Source: CADEED01 sp963711635
GTDB lineage: Bacteria; Pseudomonadota; Gammaproteobacteria; Steroidobacterales; Steroidobacteraceae
Assembly (NCBI GenBank): GCA_963711635.1
Contig: CAVQEZ010000024.1
Coordinates: forward strand, 248,001 to 312,000
Length of the DNA stretch: 64,000 nt
Direction of reading: 5' to 3'
Shown here: positions 37,063-46,309 of the stretch, in pieces
Numbering within the stretch: the first letter of the stretch is position 1
How the letters are laid out: each line of letters opens with the position of its first letter
Translations under genes and position numbers: made by a program
Notes under the pieces: generated by a model
Seen by the model: the letters and a program-made list of their open reading frames with translations, nothing else
What the model was told of the DNA's origin: nothing
The model's database searches: none

Positions 37063-38204
37063 GATGCGACTAGCTTCCGATGCGAGTAGAGGGACATCAG
37101 GATACCGAAGCTTGCCAGCAGGGTCACCATCGAAGTGCCGCCGTAACTGACGAGCGGTAGCGGAACGCCGACAACCGGAAGCAATCCGCTCACCATGCCG
37201 GCGTTGATGAACACGTAGACGAAGAAAGTGAGTGCGATGGAGCCGGCGAGCAGACGCGCGAAAGTGTCCTGAGTTTCGACCGCGAGATACAGGGCGCGCC
37301 CTACTACGAACAAATAAAGTAGTAAGAGAATGGTGGCGCCGAGCAATCCCAGCTCCTCACCCACCATGGCGTAGATGAAGTCGGTGGTGCGCTCGGGCAG
37401 GAATTCGAGCTGGCCCTGCGAGCCGTTCAACAGTCCCTTGCCGAAAACGCCACCCGAACCGATGGCGATCTGCGACTGGATGATGTGATACCCGGCGCCG
37501 AGCTTGTCGGTCTCGGGATCGAGCAGCGTGAACACGCGTTGCTTCTGGTAGTCGTAGAGCACGTATTGCCACGCCAGCCATGCTGCAAGTGCGCCGATGC
37601 CGGCGAGCCCGAAAATGATGCGGAACTGCAGCCCCGCCATGATCACCACCATCATGCCGCCGATGAGGATGAGGCCGCCGGTGCCGAGATCGGGCTGCAC
37701 GATGGTGAGTCCGGTGGGAATCATGATGAACACGCTGAGCATGAGCAGTGACGGCCAGCTCGGCGGCAAGGGCCGGTCGTGCAGCCACCACGCGCAGGTC
37801 ATGGGCACGGCCAGCTTCATGATCTCGGAGGGCTGGAAGCGAATGAAGCCGAGGTCCAGCCAGCGTTGCGCGCCCTTGCCGATGTGGCCGGTGATGTCGA
37901 CCACCACCAGCAGGATCACACCCAGCGTCCACAGCGGAAATGCCAGGCGGCGCAGAAAGGCCGGCTTCACCTGCGCCAGCGCGCACATCGCGACGCCACC
38001 GAGCGCGGCGCGAATCGCGCCGTCGATGACGCGATTCCAGTTCTGGCCCGAGGCGCTGTACAGCACCACGAGACCGTAGAGCGTGATGAGCCCGAGGCCG
38101 ACCAGCAGCGGGCCGTCGAGCTTCAGCTTGGCCAGCATGCGTGCCGCGAAAGTGAACGAGCGCTGGCTGCGCATCCGACTTCGATGGGCTCGTACATGCG
38201 CCAT
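37059..38204 (-). CDS. rodA: Rod-shape SEDS glycosyltransferase RodA
   Basis: A 381-residue SEDS-family peptidoglycan polymerase partnered with PBP2. Ten or so membrane segments are visible (LLVGLGLITLYGLVVLYSAS, LTIVQPDLGTGGLILIGGMM). The conserved ERTTDFIYAMVGEELGLLG and GVPLPLVSYGGTSMVTLLAS identify RodA/FtsW. ATG 38204 shares one base with the PBP2 stop (TAATG), giving tight coupling of the enzyme pair. Lack of FtsW-specific neighbours and adjacency to mrdA/mre support RodA. Confidence 0.96.
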   Translation of the reverse strand: MAHVRAHRSRMRSQRSFTFAARMLAKLKLDGPLLVGLGLITLYGLVVLYSASGQNWNRVIDGAIRAALGGVAMCALAQVKPAFLRRLAFPLWTLGVILLVVVDITGHIGKGAQRWLDLGFIRFQPSEIMKLAVPMTCAWWLHDRPLPPSWPSLLMLSVFIMIPTGLTIVQPDLGTGGLILIGGMMVVIMAGLQFRIIFGLAGIGALAAWLAWQYVLYDYQKQRVFTLLDPETDKLGAGYHIIQSQIAIGSGGVFGKGLLNGSQGQLEFLPERTTDFIYAMVGEELGLLGATILLLLYLFVVGRALYLAVETQDTFARLLAGSIALTFFVYVFINAGMVSGLLPVVGVPLPLVSYGGTSMVTLLASFGILMSLYSHRKLVAS

Positions 38205-40268
38205 TATTCGTCTCCTGCGGCGGGCGGCGGTTCCGCGGTGCCGTCCGCCTCGGTGTCCGGGGCGTCCTCTTCGGAGGAGCCGCGGCGGCCGGGGCTGCGC
38301 CCTTGCCCGGAATGATGGGTCCGTAGCCCGGGCCTGGTGTCAGCGGCACCGTGCCCGGTGGCAACGGCACTTTCAGCTGGCCGTCGGCATCGAGCAGGTA
38401 TGTGTCCATCACGTTGCGCGCGATCGGCGAGGCGAGCGCCGAACCGAAGCCGCCGTTCTCCACGATCACCGCCACGGCGATGCGCGGACGCTCGGCCGGC
38501 GCGAAGGCGATGAACCACGAGTGGTCGCGCAAGCGATCGGACACGGTCTTCTGGTTGTCGAGGCTCTGGTTGCGCGCGACCGTGAACACCTGCGCGGTGC
38601 CGGTCTTGCCGGCAATCGTGTAGGTCATGTTCTTGCCGGCAAACGCCGCGGCCGTGCCGTAGCGGAGTGTGCCGGCCATGCCTTCCGTGACGATCTGCCA
38701 CTGCTCGGCGCTGGCGGTCTTGATCTCTTCGTTCTTCACGGCCGGGAAGCGCTTCACTTCACCCGTGCCCGGACCGCGCACGCCAATCACGAGGCGCGGT
38801 TTATAAGACGTGCCGCGATTCGCCATGATCGACGTGTAGTGCGCGAGCTGCAGTGGCGTGACGAGGAAGTAGCCTTGGCCGATGCCGAAGTTCACCGTTT
38901 CGCCGGGGAACCAGACCTGGTCCGCGGGGCGCTTGAATGTCCTGCGTTTCCACTCCCTCGACGGCAGCAGGCCCGGTTTCTCGCCGCCAATGTCGATACC
39001 GGTGAGGCTGCCGAAGCCGAGCAGGCCGAGGAACTCGGCCATGTGATCCACGCCGATGTCGCTGGCGAGAGCGTAGAAGTACACGTCGCAGGACTTGGCG
39101 ATGGCATGGCGCAGGTCCATCGCGCCATGGCGGCCGCTTCGCCCTTCACGGAAGGCGAGGCTGCTGCCGGGCAGACGCCAGACGCCCGGGCAGAACTTCG
39201 TCGCGTTGGGTTCGACCCGTGGTACACGAGCCCCGCGAGCGCCAGCCCCGGCTTGATGGTCGAGCCCGACGGATACTGCCCGCGCAACGCGCGATTGAGC
39301 AGCGGCACGTCGATGTTGTCGCGCAATGCCGAGTATTCGGCACGCGTGAGCCCGCGGCCGAAGGGATTCGGATCGAAGCCCGGCGTCGATGCCAGCACGA
39401 TCACGTCGCCATTGTTGGGATCGATGGCCACCACCGATCCGCGGCGACCGATCAGTCCCTGCTCGGCGACCAGTTGCGTGGGCAGATCGATGCTGGTGAT
39501 CAGGTCGCGCCCCGCGACCGGCCGCAGCTCCTGCAGCTCGGGCGTCAGCGTGCCCTGGCGCTGCACCGAGCGGCCGGCGGCGTTCACCAGGATCTGGCGC
39601 GAGCCGTCGGCGCCATGCAGCTGCTCCTCGTACGAAGCCTCGATGCCGAGCTTGCCGATCAGCGAGGTGCCGGCGTATTTGCCGAGCTGGCTGACCTTCT
39701 CCAGCTGCTTGACGTCGTTTTCGCTGATGGCCGCCACGTAACCGAGCGCATGCACGGCGTGTTCGCCGTGTGGATAGAAGCGCGTGAGACGCGTGGCGAT
39801 ATCCACGCCGGGAAATTCGAACCGATGCACGGCGAAGCGCGCGATTTCCACGTCGGTCAGGCGCAGCCGGATGGGCACGCTCTCGAAGCCGCGGCGCGAT
39901 CTGACCAGGCGGCGCGTTTCGTCGAGATCGTCGGCCGGCAGCACATTGATTTCGATGAGGCGCCTGAGCGTGGCGTCGAGGTCCGGCACGCGCTCGCGCA
40001 CCAGTTCGAGCTGGAAGGCCGGGCGATTCTCGGCGAGCACTTTGCCGTTGCGGTCCAGGATCAGCCCGCGCTGCGCGGGCAGCGGTTCGACGCGCACGCG
40101 ATTGCCCTGGGAGAGCTCGGCGTAATAGTCATAGCGCGCCACCTGCAGCACCACGAGGCGGCCGATGAGCACCGCGGTCAGCGCGATGATGATGATGGCC
40201 GCGGCCACGGCACGGCGCTCGAACAGACGCTGTTCGCCCCAGTGATCCTTGATGCGGACGGTACCCAT
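38204..40268 (-). CDS. mrdA: Penicillin-binding protein 2, two frame changes
   Basis: A class B PBP of ~685 residues, the transpeptidase of the elongasome. After one transmembrane helix (AAAIIIIALTAVLIGRLVVL) come the dimerisation region (LPAQRGLILDRNG) and the transpeptidase domain: SxxK in YPSGSTIKPGLALAGL, SCD in AKSCDVYFYALASD, KTG in TIAGKTGTAQVF. The frame breaks near 39217, where one G short restores VEPNATKFCPGVWRLPG, and again near 38278-38292, after which the acidic tail EEDAPDTEADG leads to the TAA shared with rodA. Both are single missing bases in G/C runs. Confidence 0.93.
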
Positions 40269-40286
40269 GTCCTCTGCGAAACCGCG

Positions 40287-40766
40287 CTAGCTACGCGAAT
40301 GCGTGCGGCCGGCCAGCAAGGCCACGAACGGCCACAACATGGCGCCGATCATGGGCTGGATCCAGCGCCAGGGGCTGGAGACTGCATTGCCGCTCCAACC
40401 TTCGATTCCCCAGACCACGAATTCGTTCAGTGTCAGCACCGCGAATACGAACAGGGATTGCTGGATCAGCGTCTGGTTGCGCAGCCGCTGGTGCAGGCTC
40501 ATGGCGATGTACGCCACCAGTGCGATGGCCAGCGCGTTCTGGCCCAGCACGTCGCCTTTGAAGACATCGAGCGCGAGGCCCGCGAGCCACGGCGCGAAAA
40601 TTCCGCCGGCATGTGGCGCGAAGATGCCCCAGTAAATCACCACCACCGCGATGAACGAGGGGCGCACCGTCGACAACCAGTCCGGCAGCGGCAACACCTG
40701 CAGGATGAGCGCGATCAGGACGGTAAAAAACACTGCCCAGCGCGGTTCGCCGCGTCCCATGTTCAT
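40287..40766 (-). CDS. mreD: Rod shape-determining protein MreD
   Basis: A 159-residue inner-membrane protein with about five hydrophobic segments (FFTVLIALILQVLPLP, FIAVVVIYWGIFAP, ALDVFKGDVLGQNALAIALV). It bridges MreB/MreC to the elongasome. GLALDVFKGDVLGQNAL matches the conserved MreD stretch. The ATG overlaps the mreC stop (ATGA). Downstream mrdA starts 18 nt later. Confidence 0.93.
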   Translation of the reverse strand: MNMGRGEPRWAVFFTVLIALILQVLPLPDWLSTVRPSFIAVVVIYWGIFAPHAGGIFAPWLAGLALDVFKGDVLGQNALAIALVAYIAMSLHQRLRNQTLIQQSLFVFAVLTLNEFVVWGIEGWSGNAVSSPWRWIQPMIGAMLWPFVALLAGRTHSRS

Positions 40767-41872
40767 GTGCTGGGTACCTCGGCGGGCGGCGGGGCCGGCG
40801 TCGACTCGCTGGGCGCCGTCTGCGCGGGTGCTGTCTCGGTGGGCGCTGTCTCGGTGGGCGCGGCCTCGGTGGGCGCGGCCTCGCTGGGCGCAACTTCGGT
40901 CGGCGCCGGTTCCGGTGGTTGCTCCGGCGGTTTGCGCGGTGCCGGTTTCGGTTTGGGTTTCGGCGGCGGCGCAGGTTTGGGCGCTTCCACTGCGAGGGCC
41001 TCGGGAGTGGCCGGCGCCGCGGGATGGCCTGGGCGTGCCCAGATGAACAGCACCTCGCGATCGGACTCGATCCTGGCGAGTGGCGAGGCGACGATCTGCG
41101 CCAGTGGCTGCGTGGGATCGCGATCCACGCGGGTGACGCGACCCACCGGCAACCCGAACGGAAACACACCGTCGAGACCGGAGGTCACGAGGACGTCGCC
41201 CACCTTCACGTCGTAGTTCTGCGGTACGTACGGCAATTCGAGCGCGGTGGCGCGGCCGGTGCCCAGCGCGATGCTGCGCACGCCGGAGCGCAGCACCTGC
41301 ACCGGCAGGGCATGCTCGGAATCGGTGATGAGAATGACTTCGGAGCTGAACGGGCCGATGCGGAACACCTGGCCGAGCACGCCGTCGCCGGTGATCACCG
41401 GCTGAGCGCGGTGCACGCCGGAATTGCCGCCGCGATTGACCAGCAGGCGCTGGCGCAGCGTGGACACCTCGACGTTGATGACCTCGCCGATGAGCCGCTT
41501 CTCGATGACTTCCGGCATGGCGCTGGTCAGGCCGCGCAGCGTGGCGTTCTCGCTCTCGAGCGCCGCCTGGCGCAAGGTCATCAGCTGCTGGTCGCGCAGT
41601 TGATTGCGCAACGCGTCGACTTGTCTCTGCAATGTCTCACGCGTGGTGAAGCTTTCCTGCATCCAGCGCCAGGCCGCGGAAGGGGAGTTGACGGCGAGTT
41701 GCAGCGGGTAGATGGCCGCCTGCAGGCCGAAGCGCGCGGTGTCGAGCCAGCCGCCGCGCCGGTCGTAGAACATGAGCACGACCGAGATCAGCGCATAACA
41801 AAAGAAACGGAATCCGAAGGACGGACCGCGTCCGCCTCCGATGCGGCTGCCGCCGCTGCCGAATACGGCCAC
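40763..41872 (-). CDS. mreC: Rod shape-determining protein MreC with repeat-rich tail
   Basis: A 369-residue bitopic protein. One N-terminal helix (FRFFCYALISVVLMFYD) is followed by a periplasmic coiled coil (TLQRQVDALRNQLRDQQLMT) and the paired beta domains (GVLGQVFRIGPFSSEVILIT, QNYDVKVGDVLVTSGLDGVF). It scaffolds PBP2-RodA. The last ~95 residues are a Pro/Lys then Ala/Pro/Thr/Glu tail built from a 15-bp tandem repeat (APTET units), much longer than in E. coli MreC. It starts 3 nt after mreB. Confidence 0.95.
   Translation of the reverse strand: MAVFGSGGSRIGGGRGPSFGFRFFCYALISVVLMFYDRRGGWLDTARFGLQAAIYPLQLAVNSPSAAWRWMQESFTTRETLQRQVDALRNQLRDQQLMTLRQAALESENATLRGLTSAMPEVIEKRLIGEVINVEVSTLRQRLLVNRGGNSGVHRAQPVITGDGVLGQVFRIGPFSSEVILITDSEHALPVQVLRSGVRSIALGTGRATALELPYVPQNYDVKVGDVLVTSGLDGVFPFGLPVGRVTRVDRDPTQPLAQIVASPLARIESDREVLFIWARPGHPAAPATPEALAVEAPKPAPPPKPKPKPAPRKPPEQPPEPAPTEVAPSEAAPTEAAPTETAPTETAPAQTAPSESTPAPPPAEVPST
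40807..40911 (-). repeat. 15-bp tandem repeat in the mreC tail (7 units)
   Basis: Seven consecutive 15-bp units, most exact between 40837 and 40881 (two identical units, third differing at three bases), encode APTET/APTEA-like pentapeptides in mreC. The unit is a multiple of three, so copy-number change would keep the reading frame. Confidence 0.85.
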
Positions 41873-41875
41873 GGC

Positions 41876-42919
41876 CTACTCGAGGCCGAAGCTTCCCGGC
41901 CCGACCTGGTCCTGGAGCTCCAGAATGCGACCGCCGCCACGCGCCACGCAGGTGAGGGGATCTTCGGCGATCACCACCGGCAGGCCGGTTTCTTCCATGA
42001 GTAGTTTGTCGATGTCGCGCAGCAATGCGCCGCCGCCGGTGAGCACGATGCCGCGCTCGGCCACGTCCGCACCGAGCTCCGGAGGAGTCTGTTCGAGCGC
42101 CTGTTTGACCGCGCCGACGATGCCCTGCAGCGGTTCCTGCAGTGCCTCGAGAATTTCGTTGGAGTTGAGCGTGAAGCTGCGCGGCACGCCTTCGGAGAGG
42201 TTGCGGCCCTTGACCGACAACTCGCGCACCTGCTGGCCGGGATAGGCCGCGCCGATTTCGATCTTGATGCGCTCGGCGGTGGCTTCACCGATGAGGATGC
42301 CGTAGTTGCGGCGCACGTAGTTCATGATGGCTTCGTCGAAGCGGTCGCCACCGATGCGCGCCGAGGCCGCATACACGATGCCGTTCAGCGAGAGCACCGC
42401 GACTTCGGAGGTACCGCCGCCGATGTCCAGCACCATCGAGCCGCGCGCCTCGTTGACGGGCAGGCCCGCGCCGACCGCGGCCGCCATGGGCTCGCTAACT
42501 ATCTGCACGCTGCGCGCACCGGCGCCTTCGGCCGATTCCTTGATGGCGCGGCGCTCGACCTGGGTCGAGCCGATGGGCACGCACACCAGCACCCGGGGAG
42601 AGGGCTTGAGCACGCGGTTGCCGTGCACCTTGCCGATGAAGTACTGCAGCATCTTCTCGGTGTAGGTGAAGTCGGCGATGACACCGTCCTTCATCGGGCG
42701 CACCGCGTTGATGTGGCCCGGGGTTCGGCCCAGCATGTTCTTGGCTTCGGCGCCGACCGCGACGATGACCTTGCCGCGGCCGGTCTGGTCGTCCTGCACC
42801 GCGACAACGGACGGCTCATTGAGCACGATGCCCTTGTCGCGGACGTAAATAAGAGTATTGGCTGTTCCCAAGTCGATCGAGAGATCGCTCGAGAAGTAGC
42901 CGCGCAAGCGTTTGAACAT
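41876..42919 (-). CDS. mreB: Actin-like cell-shape protein MreB
   Basis: A 347-residue actin homologue forming membrane-bound filaments that organise lateral wall synthesis. The N-terminus has an amphipathic membrane helix (MFKRLRGYFSSDL). Nucleotide-pocket motifs are SIDLGTANTLIYVRDKG (phosphate 1), MVLDIGGGTSEVAVLSLNG (phosphate 2) and IVLTGGGALLRDID (adenosine). It heads the mreBCD-mrdA-rodA-mltB-rlpA-dacA-dat-ybeD block. The 115-bp gap to gatC carries the promoters for both directions; TTAAAT about 40 nt upstream on the minus strand is a possible -10. Confidence 0.98.
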   Translation of the reverse strand: MFKRLRGYFSSDLSIDLGTANTLIYVRDKGIVLNEPSVVAVQDDQTGRGKVIVAVGAEAKNMLGRTPGHINAVRPMKDGVIADFTYTEKMLQYFIGKVHGNRVLKPSPRVLVCVPIGSTQVERRAIKESAEGAGARSVQIVSEPMAAAVGAGLPVNEARGSMVLDIGGGTSEVAVLSLNGIVYAASARIGGDRFDEAIMNYVRRNYGILIGEATAERIKIEIGAAYPGQQVRELSVKGRNLSEGVPRSFTLNSNEILEALQEPLQGIVGAVKQALEQTPPELGADVAERGIVLTGGGALLRDIDKLLMEETGLPVVIAEDPLTCVARGGGRILELQDQVGPGSFGLE

Positions 42920-42990
42920 GGAGAAGCGACCAGGCCGCGAAAAAGTGCCGGCAATTTAACAATCTGCAGCACGACCCACAAGGCAGCAGG

Positions 42991-42996
42991 TATGAT
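42991..42996 (+). promoter_or_regulatory. Possible -10 element of gatCAB
   Basis: TATGAT, near consensus, lies 38 nt before the gatC ATG, implying a short leader, unlike the leaderless set. No clear -35 sequence at 16-18 bp and no Shine-Dalgarno before the ATG were seen. Confidence 0.4.
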
Positions 42997-43034
42997 TCCG
43001 CGCACATTTCCCACATCTTTTGCTTGAGTTTCCG

Positions 43035-43325
43035 ATGAGCCTCACTCGCGAGCAGATCAACTCCATCGCGCATCTCGCGCGTCTGTCGATGACCGAAGCC
43101 GAGATCCCCGTGTACCAGGACAGCCTGTCGAAGATCGTCGATCTCGTCGGGCAGCTAGATGCGGCCCAAACAGCCGGCATCGAGCCCATGGCTCATCCGC
43201 TCCCGGGCGTCGCACAGCGCATGCGACCCGATGTCGTGACCGAAAAGGACCAGCACGAGCTCTACCAACGCAATGCTCCGCAAGTCGAAGCAGCGCTGTA
43301 TCTCGTCCCCAAGGTCATCGAATAG
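43035..43325 (+). CDS. gatC: Asp/Glu-tRNA amidotransferase subunit C
   Basis: A 96-residue subunit wrapping around GatA/GatB. Typical sequence: SLTREQINSIAHLARLSMTE, YQDSLSKIVDLVGQLD and MRPDVVTEKDQHELYQRNAP. ATG 43035 gives normal length. gatA follows 15 nt downstream. Presence of the complex implies that Gln-tRNA and/or Asn-tRNA are made by transamidation of mischarged Glu-/Asp-tRNA. Confidence 0.95.
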   Translation: MSLTREQINSIAHLARLSMTEAEIPVYQDSLSKIVDLVGQLDAAQTAGIEPMAHPLPGVAQRMRPDVVTEKDQHELYQRNAPQVEAALYLVPKVIE

Positions 43326-43340
43326 GGAATTCCTGAGCTA

Positions 43341-44810
43341 ATGCACACCCTGACGCTTGCCGAGCTCGCGCGAAAGCTGCGGGCCAAAGAATTTTCCGTG
43401 ACGGAGCTCACGAAGTCGCTGCTCAACCGCATCGAAGCGGCGCAGCCGAAGCTCAATGCCTTCATCACCGTGATGTCGGAGTCGGCATTGGCCCAGGCGG
43501 CGGCGGCCGACGCGGCGCTGGCTGCCGGTTCGGCGGGACCCCTGACCGGGTTGCCGCTGGCGCACAAGGACATCTTCTGCACCAGTGGAGTGAGGACCAG
43601 CTGCGGCTCGCGCATGCTGGACAACTTCGTGTCGCCATATGACGCCACTGTCGTCGAAAAGCTCAATGCGTCGGGCATGGTGACGCTGGGCAAGACCAAC
43701 ATGGACGAGTTCGCCATGGGCTCCTCCAACGAGACCAGCTGGTACGGTCCGGTGAAGAACCCGTGGGACACCAGCCTGGTCCCGGGTGGTTCGTCGGGTG
43801 GTTCGGCCGCCGCCGTGGCCGCGCGCGTCGCGCCCATCGCCACCGCCACGGACACCGGTGGCTCGATCCGCCAGCCCGCCTCGCTGTGCGGGGTGACCGG
43901 CATCAAGCCTACCTACGGCCGCGTCTCGCGCTTCGGCATGATCGCCTTCGCCTCCAGCCTCGACCAGGGAGGCCTGATCTCCCAGTCGGCGGAGGACGCG
44001 GCCATGGTGCTGGGCGCCATGTCGGGATTCGACCCGCGCGATTCCACCAGCGTCGACACGCCGGTTCCTAACTACATGGCCACGCTGGAGGCGCCGCTGG
44101 CGGGCCTGAAGATCGGGCTCATCCAGGAATTCTTCGACAAGGGGCTGGATGCCTCGGTCGAGAAGTGCATCCGCGAGGCGCTGGCGGTGTACGAGAAACT
44201 CGGCGCGAAGCTGGTCGAGGTCAAACTACCGGCGCTGCCGTTGTCCGTGCCCACCTACTACGTGGTGGCACCGGCCGAGTGCTCGTCGAACCTGGCGCGC
44301 TTCGACGGCGTGCGTTACGGGTATCGCTGCCAGGATCCCAGGGACCTGCTCGATCTCTACAAGCGTTCGCGCGGCGAAGGGTTCGGTGCCGAGGTGAAGC
44401 GCCGCATCATGACGGGCACCTATGTGCTCTCCGCGGGCTATTACGACGCCTACTATCTGAAAGCCCAGCGCGTGCGGCAGCTGATCAACCAGGACTTCAA
44501 GCGCGCCTTCGGCGAGGTCGACGTGCTCATGGGCCCGACCGCGCCCGACGTGGCCTTCAGCATCGGCGCCAAGGCGTCCGATCCCATCCAGATGTATCTC
44601 AACGACATCTACACCATCGGCGCAAACCTGGCCGGTGTGCCGGCGATGTCGATTCCCTGCGGCTTCGTGCGCGATCTGCCGGTGGGCCTGCAGATCTGCG
44701 GCCCGCATTTCGCGGAAGCCAGGCTGCTCAACGTGGCGCATGCCTACCAGAAGGCCACCGACTGGCATCGCAGGATTCCTGCAGCGTTCAGCAAGGAGAA
44801 GCTGTCGTGA
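43341..44810 (+). CDS. gatA: Asp/Glu-tRNA amidotransferase subunit A
   Basis: A 489-residue amidase-signature glutaminase that feeds ammonia to GatB. The Ser-cisSer-Lys triad lies in GLPLAHKDIFCT (Lys), LVPGGSSGGSAAAVAA (cis-Ser) and TATDTGGSIRQPASLCG (nucleophilic Ser). KPTYGRVSRFGMIAFASSLD is the family-specific continuation. Its TGA overlaps the gatB GTG. Full length and unbroken. Confidence 0.97.
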   Translation: MHTLTLAELARKLRAKEFSVTELTKSLLNRIEAAQPKLNAFITVMSESALAQAAAADAALAAGSAGPLTGLPLAHKDIFCTSGVRTSCGSRMLDNFVSPYDATVVEKLNASGMVTLGKTNMDEFAMGSSNETSWYGPVKNPWDTSLVPGGSSGGSAAAVAARVAPIATATDTGGSIRQPASLCGVTGIKPTYGRVSRFGMIAFASSLDQGGLISQSAEDAAMVLGAMSGFDPRDSTSVDTPVPNYMATLEAPLAGLKIGLIQEFFDKGLDASVEKCIREALAVYEKLGAKLVEVKLPALPLSVPTYYVVAPAECSSNLARFDGVRYGYRCQDPRDLLDLYKRSRGEGFGAEVKRRIMTGTYVLSAGYYDAYYLKAQRVRQLINQDFKRAFGEVDVLMGPTAPDVAFSIGAKASDPIQMYLNDIYTIGANLAGVPAMSIPCGFVRDLPVGLQICGPHFAEARLLNVAHAYQKATDWHRRIPAAFSKEKLS

Positions 44811-46273
44811 GCACAACTCCTTCGGGCTGGGAGACCGTCATCGGTCTCGAGATTCACGCGCAGCTCTCGACGAAGTCGAAGATCTTCTCGGGCAGCGCCA
44901 CGGCCTATGGTTCGTCGCCCAATTCCCAGGCGAATCTCGTCGATCTCGCGTATCCGGGCGTGCTGCCGGTGCTGAACCAGGAAGCCGTGCGCATGGCGGT
45001 GAAGTTCGGGCTTGCAGTGGACGCCAAGGTTGCGCCGCGCTCTGTGTTCGCGCGCAAGAATTACTTCTATCCGGATCTGCCCAAGGGCTACCAGATCAGC
45101 CAGTACGAGTTGCCCGTGGTCGCCGGGGGTCACATGGACATCGTGCTCGATGACGGCACGAAGAAACGCATCGGCATCACGCGCGCGCACCTCGAGGAAG
45201 ACGCGGGCAAGTCGCTGCACGAGGGATTGCCGAAGCAGTCCGGCATCGACCTCAACCGCGCGGGAACTCCGCTGATCGAAATCGTCTCAGAACCGGATAT
45301 GCGCTCGGCCAAGGAGGCCGTGGCCTATCTCAAGAAGGTGCACACGCTGGTGCGCTACCTGGAGATCTGCGACGGCAACATGCAGGAAGGCTCGTTCCGT
45401 TGCGACGCAAACGTTTCGGTGCGGCGCGTGGGCACGCATGCCTTCGGTACGCGCGCCGAGATCAAGAACATCAACTCGTTCCGCTTCGTCGAGAAGGCCA
45501 TCAACTATGAGGTGGCGCGTCAGATCGACGTGCTCGAGGGCGGCGGCAAGGTGGTGCAGGAGACGCGGCTCTACGACCCCGACAAGGGCGAGACGCGCAG
45601 CATGCGTTCCAAGGAAGAGGCCAACGACTACCGCTACTTCCCGGATCCCGACCTGCTGCCGGTGGAGCTCGACGCGGCGTTCATCGCCGGCGTCAAGACC
45701 ACGCTGCCCGAGCTGCCGGACCAGAAGGCGGCGCGCTTCGTCGCCACGCTGGGCCTGTCCGAGTACGACGCCGGGGTGCTGACTTCCTCCAAGGAGCTCG
45801 CTGCCTACTACGAGGAAGTGGCCAAACTACTGGCCGGAGGCAAGGAAGCCTCGAAGGAGCAGGCCAAGCTCGCCGCCAACTGGGTGGCCGGTTCGCTGGC
45901 CGCGGCGCTCAACGAGCACAACCTCGAGATCACCGAGAGCCGCATCGATGCAAAGCGGTTCTCCGGATTGCTGGCGCGCATCGTCGACAACACCATCTCG
46001 GGCAAGATCGCCAAGGACGTGTTCGAGGCCATGTGGGCCGAAGGCAAGGATGCCGACGCCATCATCGAATCGAAGGGCCTGAAGCAGATCACCGACACGG
46101 GCGCGATCGAGAAGGCCATCGACGAGGTCATGGCGAAGAATCCCGGCCAGCTCGCCGATTACCGCTCGGGCAAGGACAAGCTGTTCGGTTTCTTCGTGGG
46201 CCAGGTCATGAAGGCCACCGGCGGCAAGGCCAATCCCGCGCAGCTCAACGAGCTTCTGAAGAAGAAGCTTTGA
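44807..46273 (+). CDS. gatB: Asp/Glu-tRNA amidotransferase subunit B
   Basis: A 488-residue kinase-like subunit that activates and amidates Glu/Asp on tRNA. Conserved: VIGLEIHAQLSTKSKIFSG, YPGVLPVLNQEAVRMA, NYFYPDLPKGYQISQYE, GSFRCDANVSVR and YRYFPDPDLLP. The C-terminal YqeY-like helical tRNA-binding domain ends LNELLKKKL. GTG 44807 overlaps the gatA stop (GTGA). Unbroken. Confidence 0.97.
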   Translation: MSTTPSGWETVIGLEIHAQLSTKSKIFSGSATAYGSSPNSQANLVDLAYPGVLPVLNQEAVRMAVKFGLAVDAKVAPRSVFARKNYFYPDLPKGYQISQYELPVVAGGHMDIVLDDGTKKRIGITRAHLEEDAGKSLHEGLPKQSGIDLNRAGTPLIEIVSEPDMRSAKEAVAYLKKVHTLVRYLEICDGNMQEGSFRCDANVSVRRVGTHAFGTRAEIKNINSFRFVEKAINYEVARQIDVLEGGGKVVQETRLYDPDKGETRSMRSKEEANDYRYFPDPDLLPVELDAAFIAGVKTTLPELPDQKAARFVATLGLSEYDAGVLTSSKELAAYYEEVAKLLAGGKEASKEQAKLAANWVAGSLAAALNEHNLEITESRIDAKRFSGLLARIVDNTISGKIAKDVFEAMWAEGKDADAIIESKGLKQITDTGAIEKAIDEVMAKNPGQLADYRSGKDKLFGFFVGQVMKATGGKANPAQLNELLKKKL

Positions 46274-46309
46274 AGTCCGGCAAAGAATCTGTGCGAGTAG
46301 GCTGCGACG

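Noticed and set aside
39219..41216. 665-codon plus-strand frame opposite mrdA, mreD and mreC
   Set aside because: Spans three real genes on the other strand and ends in repeats that derive from the mreC tail.
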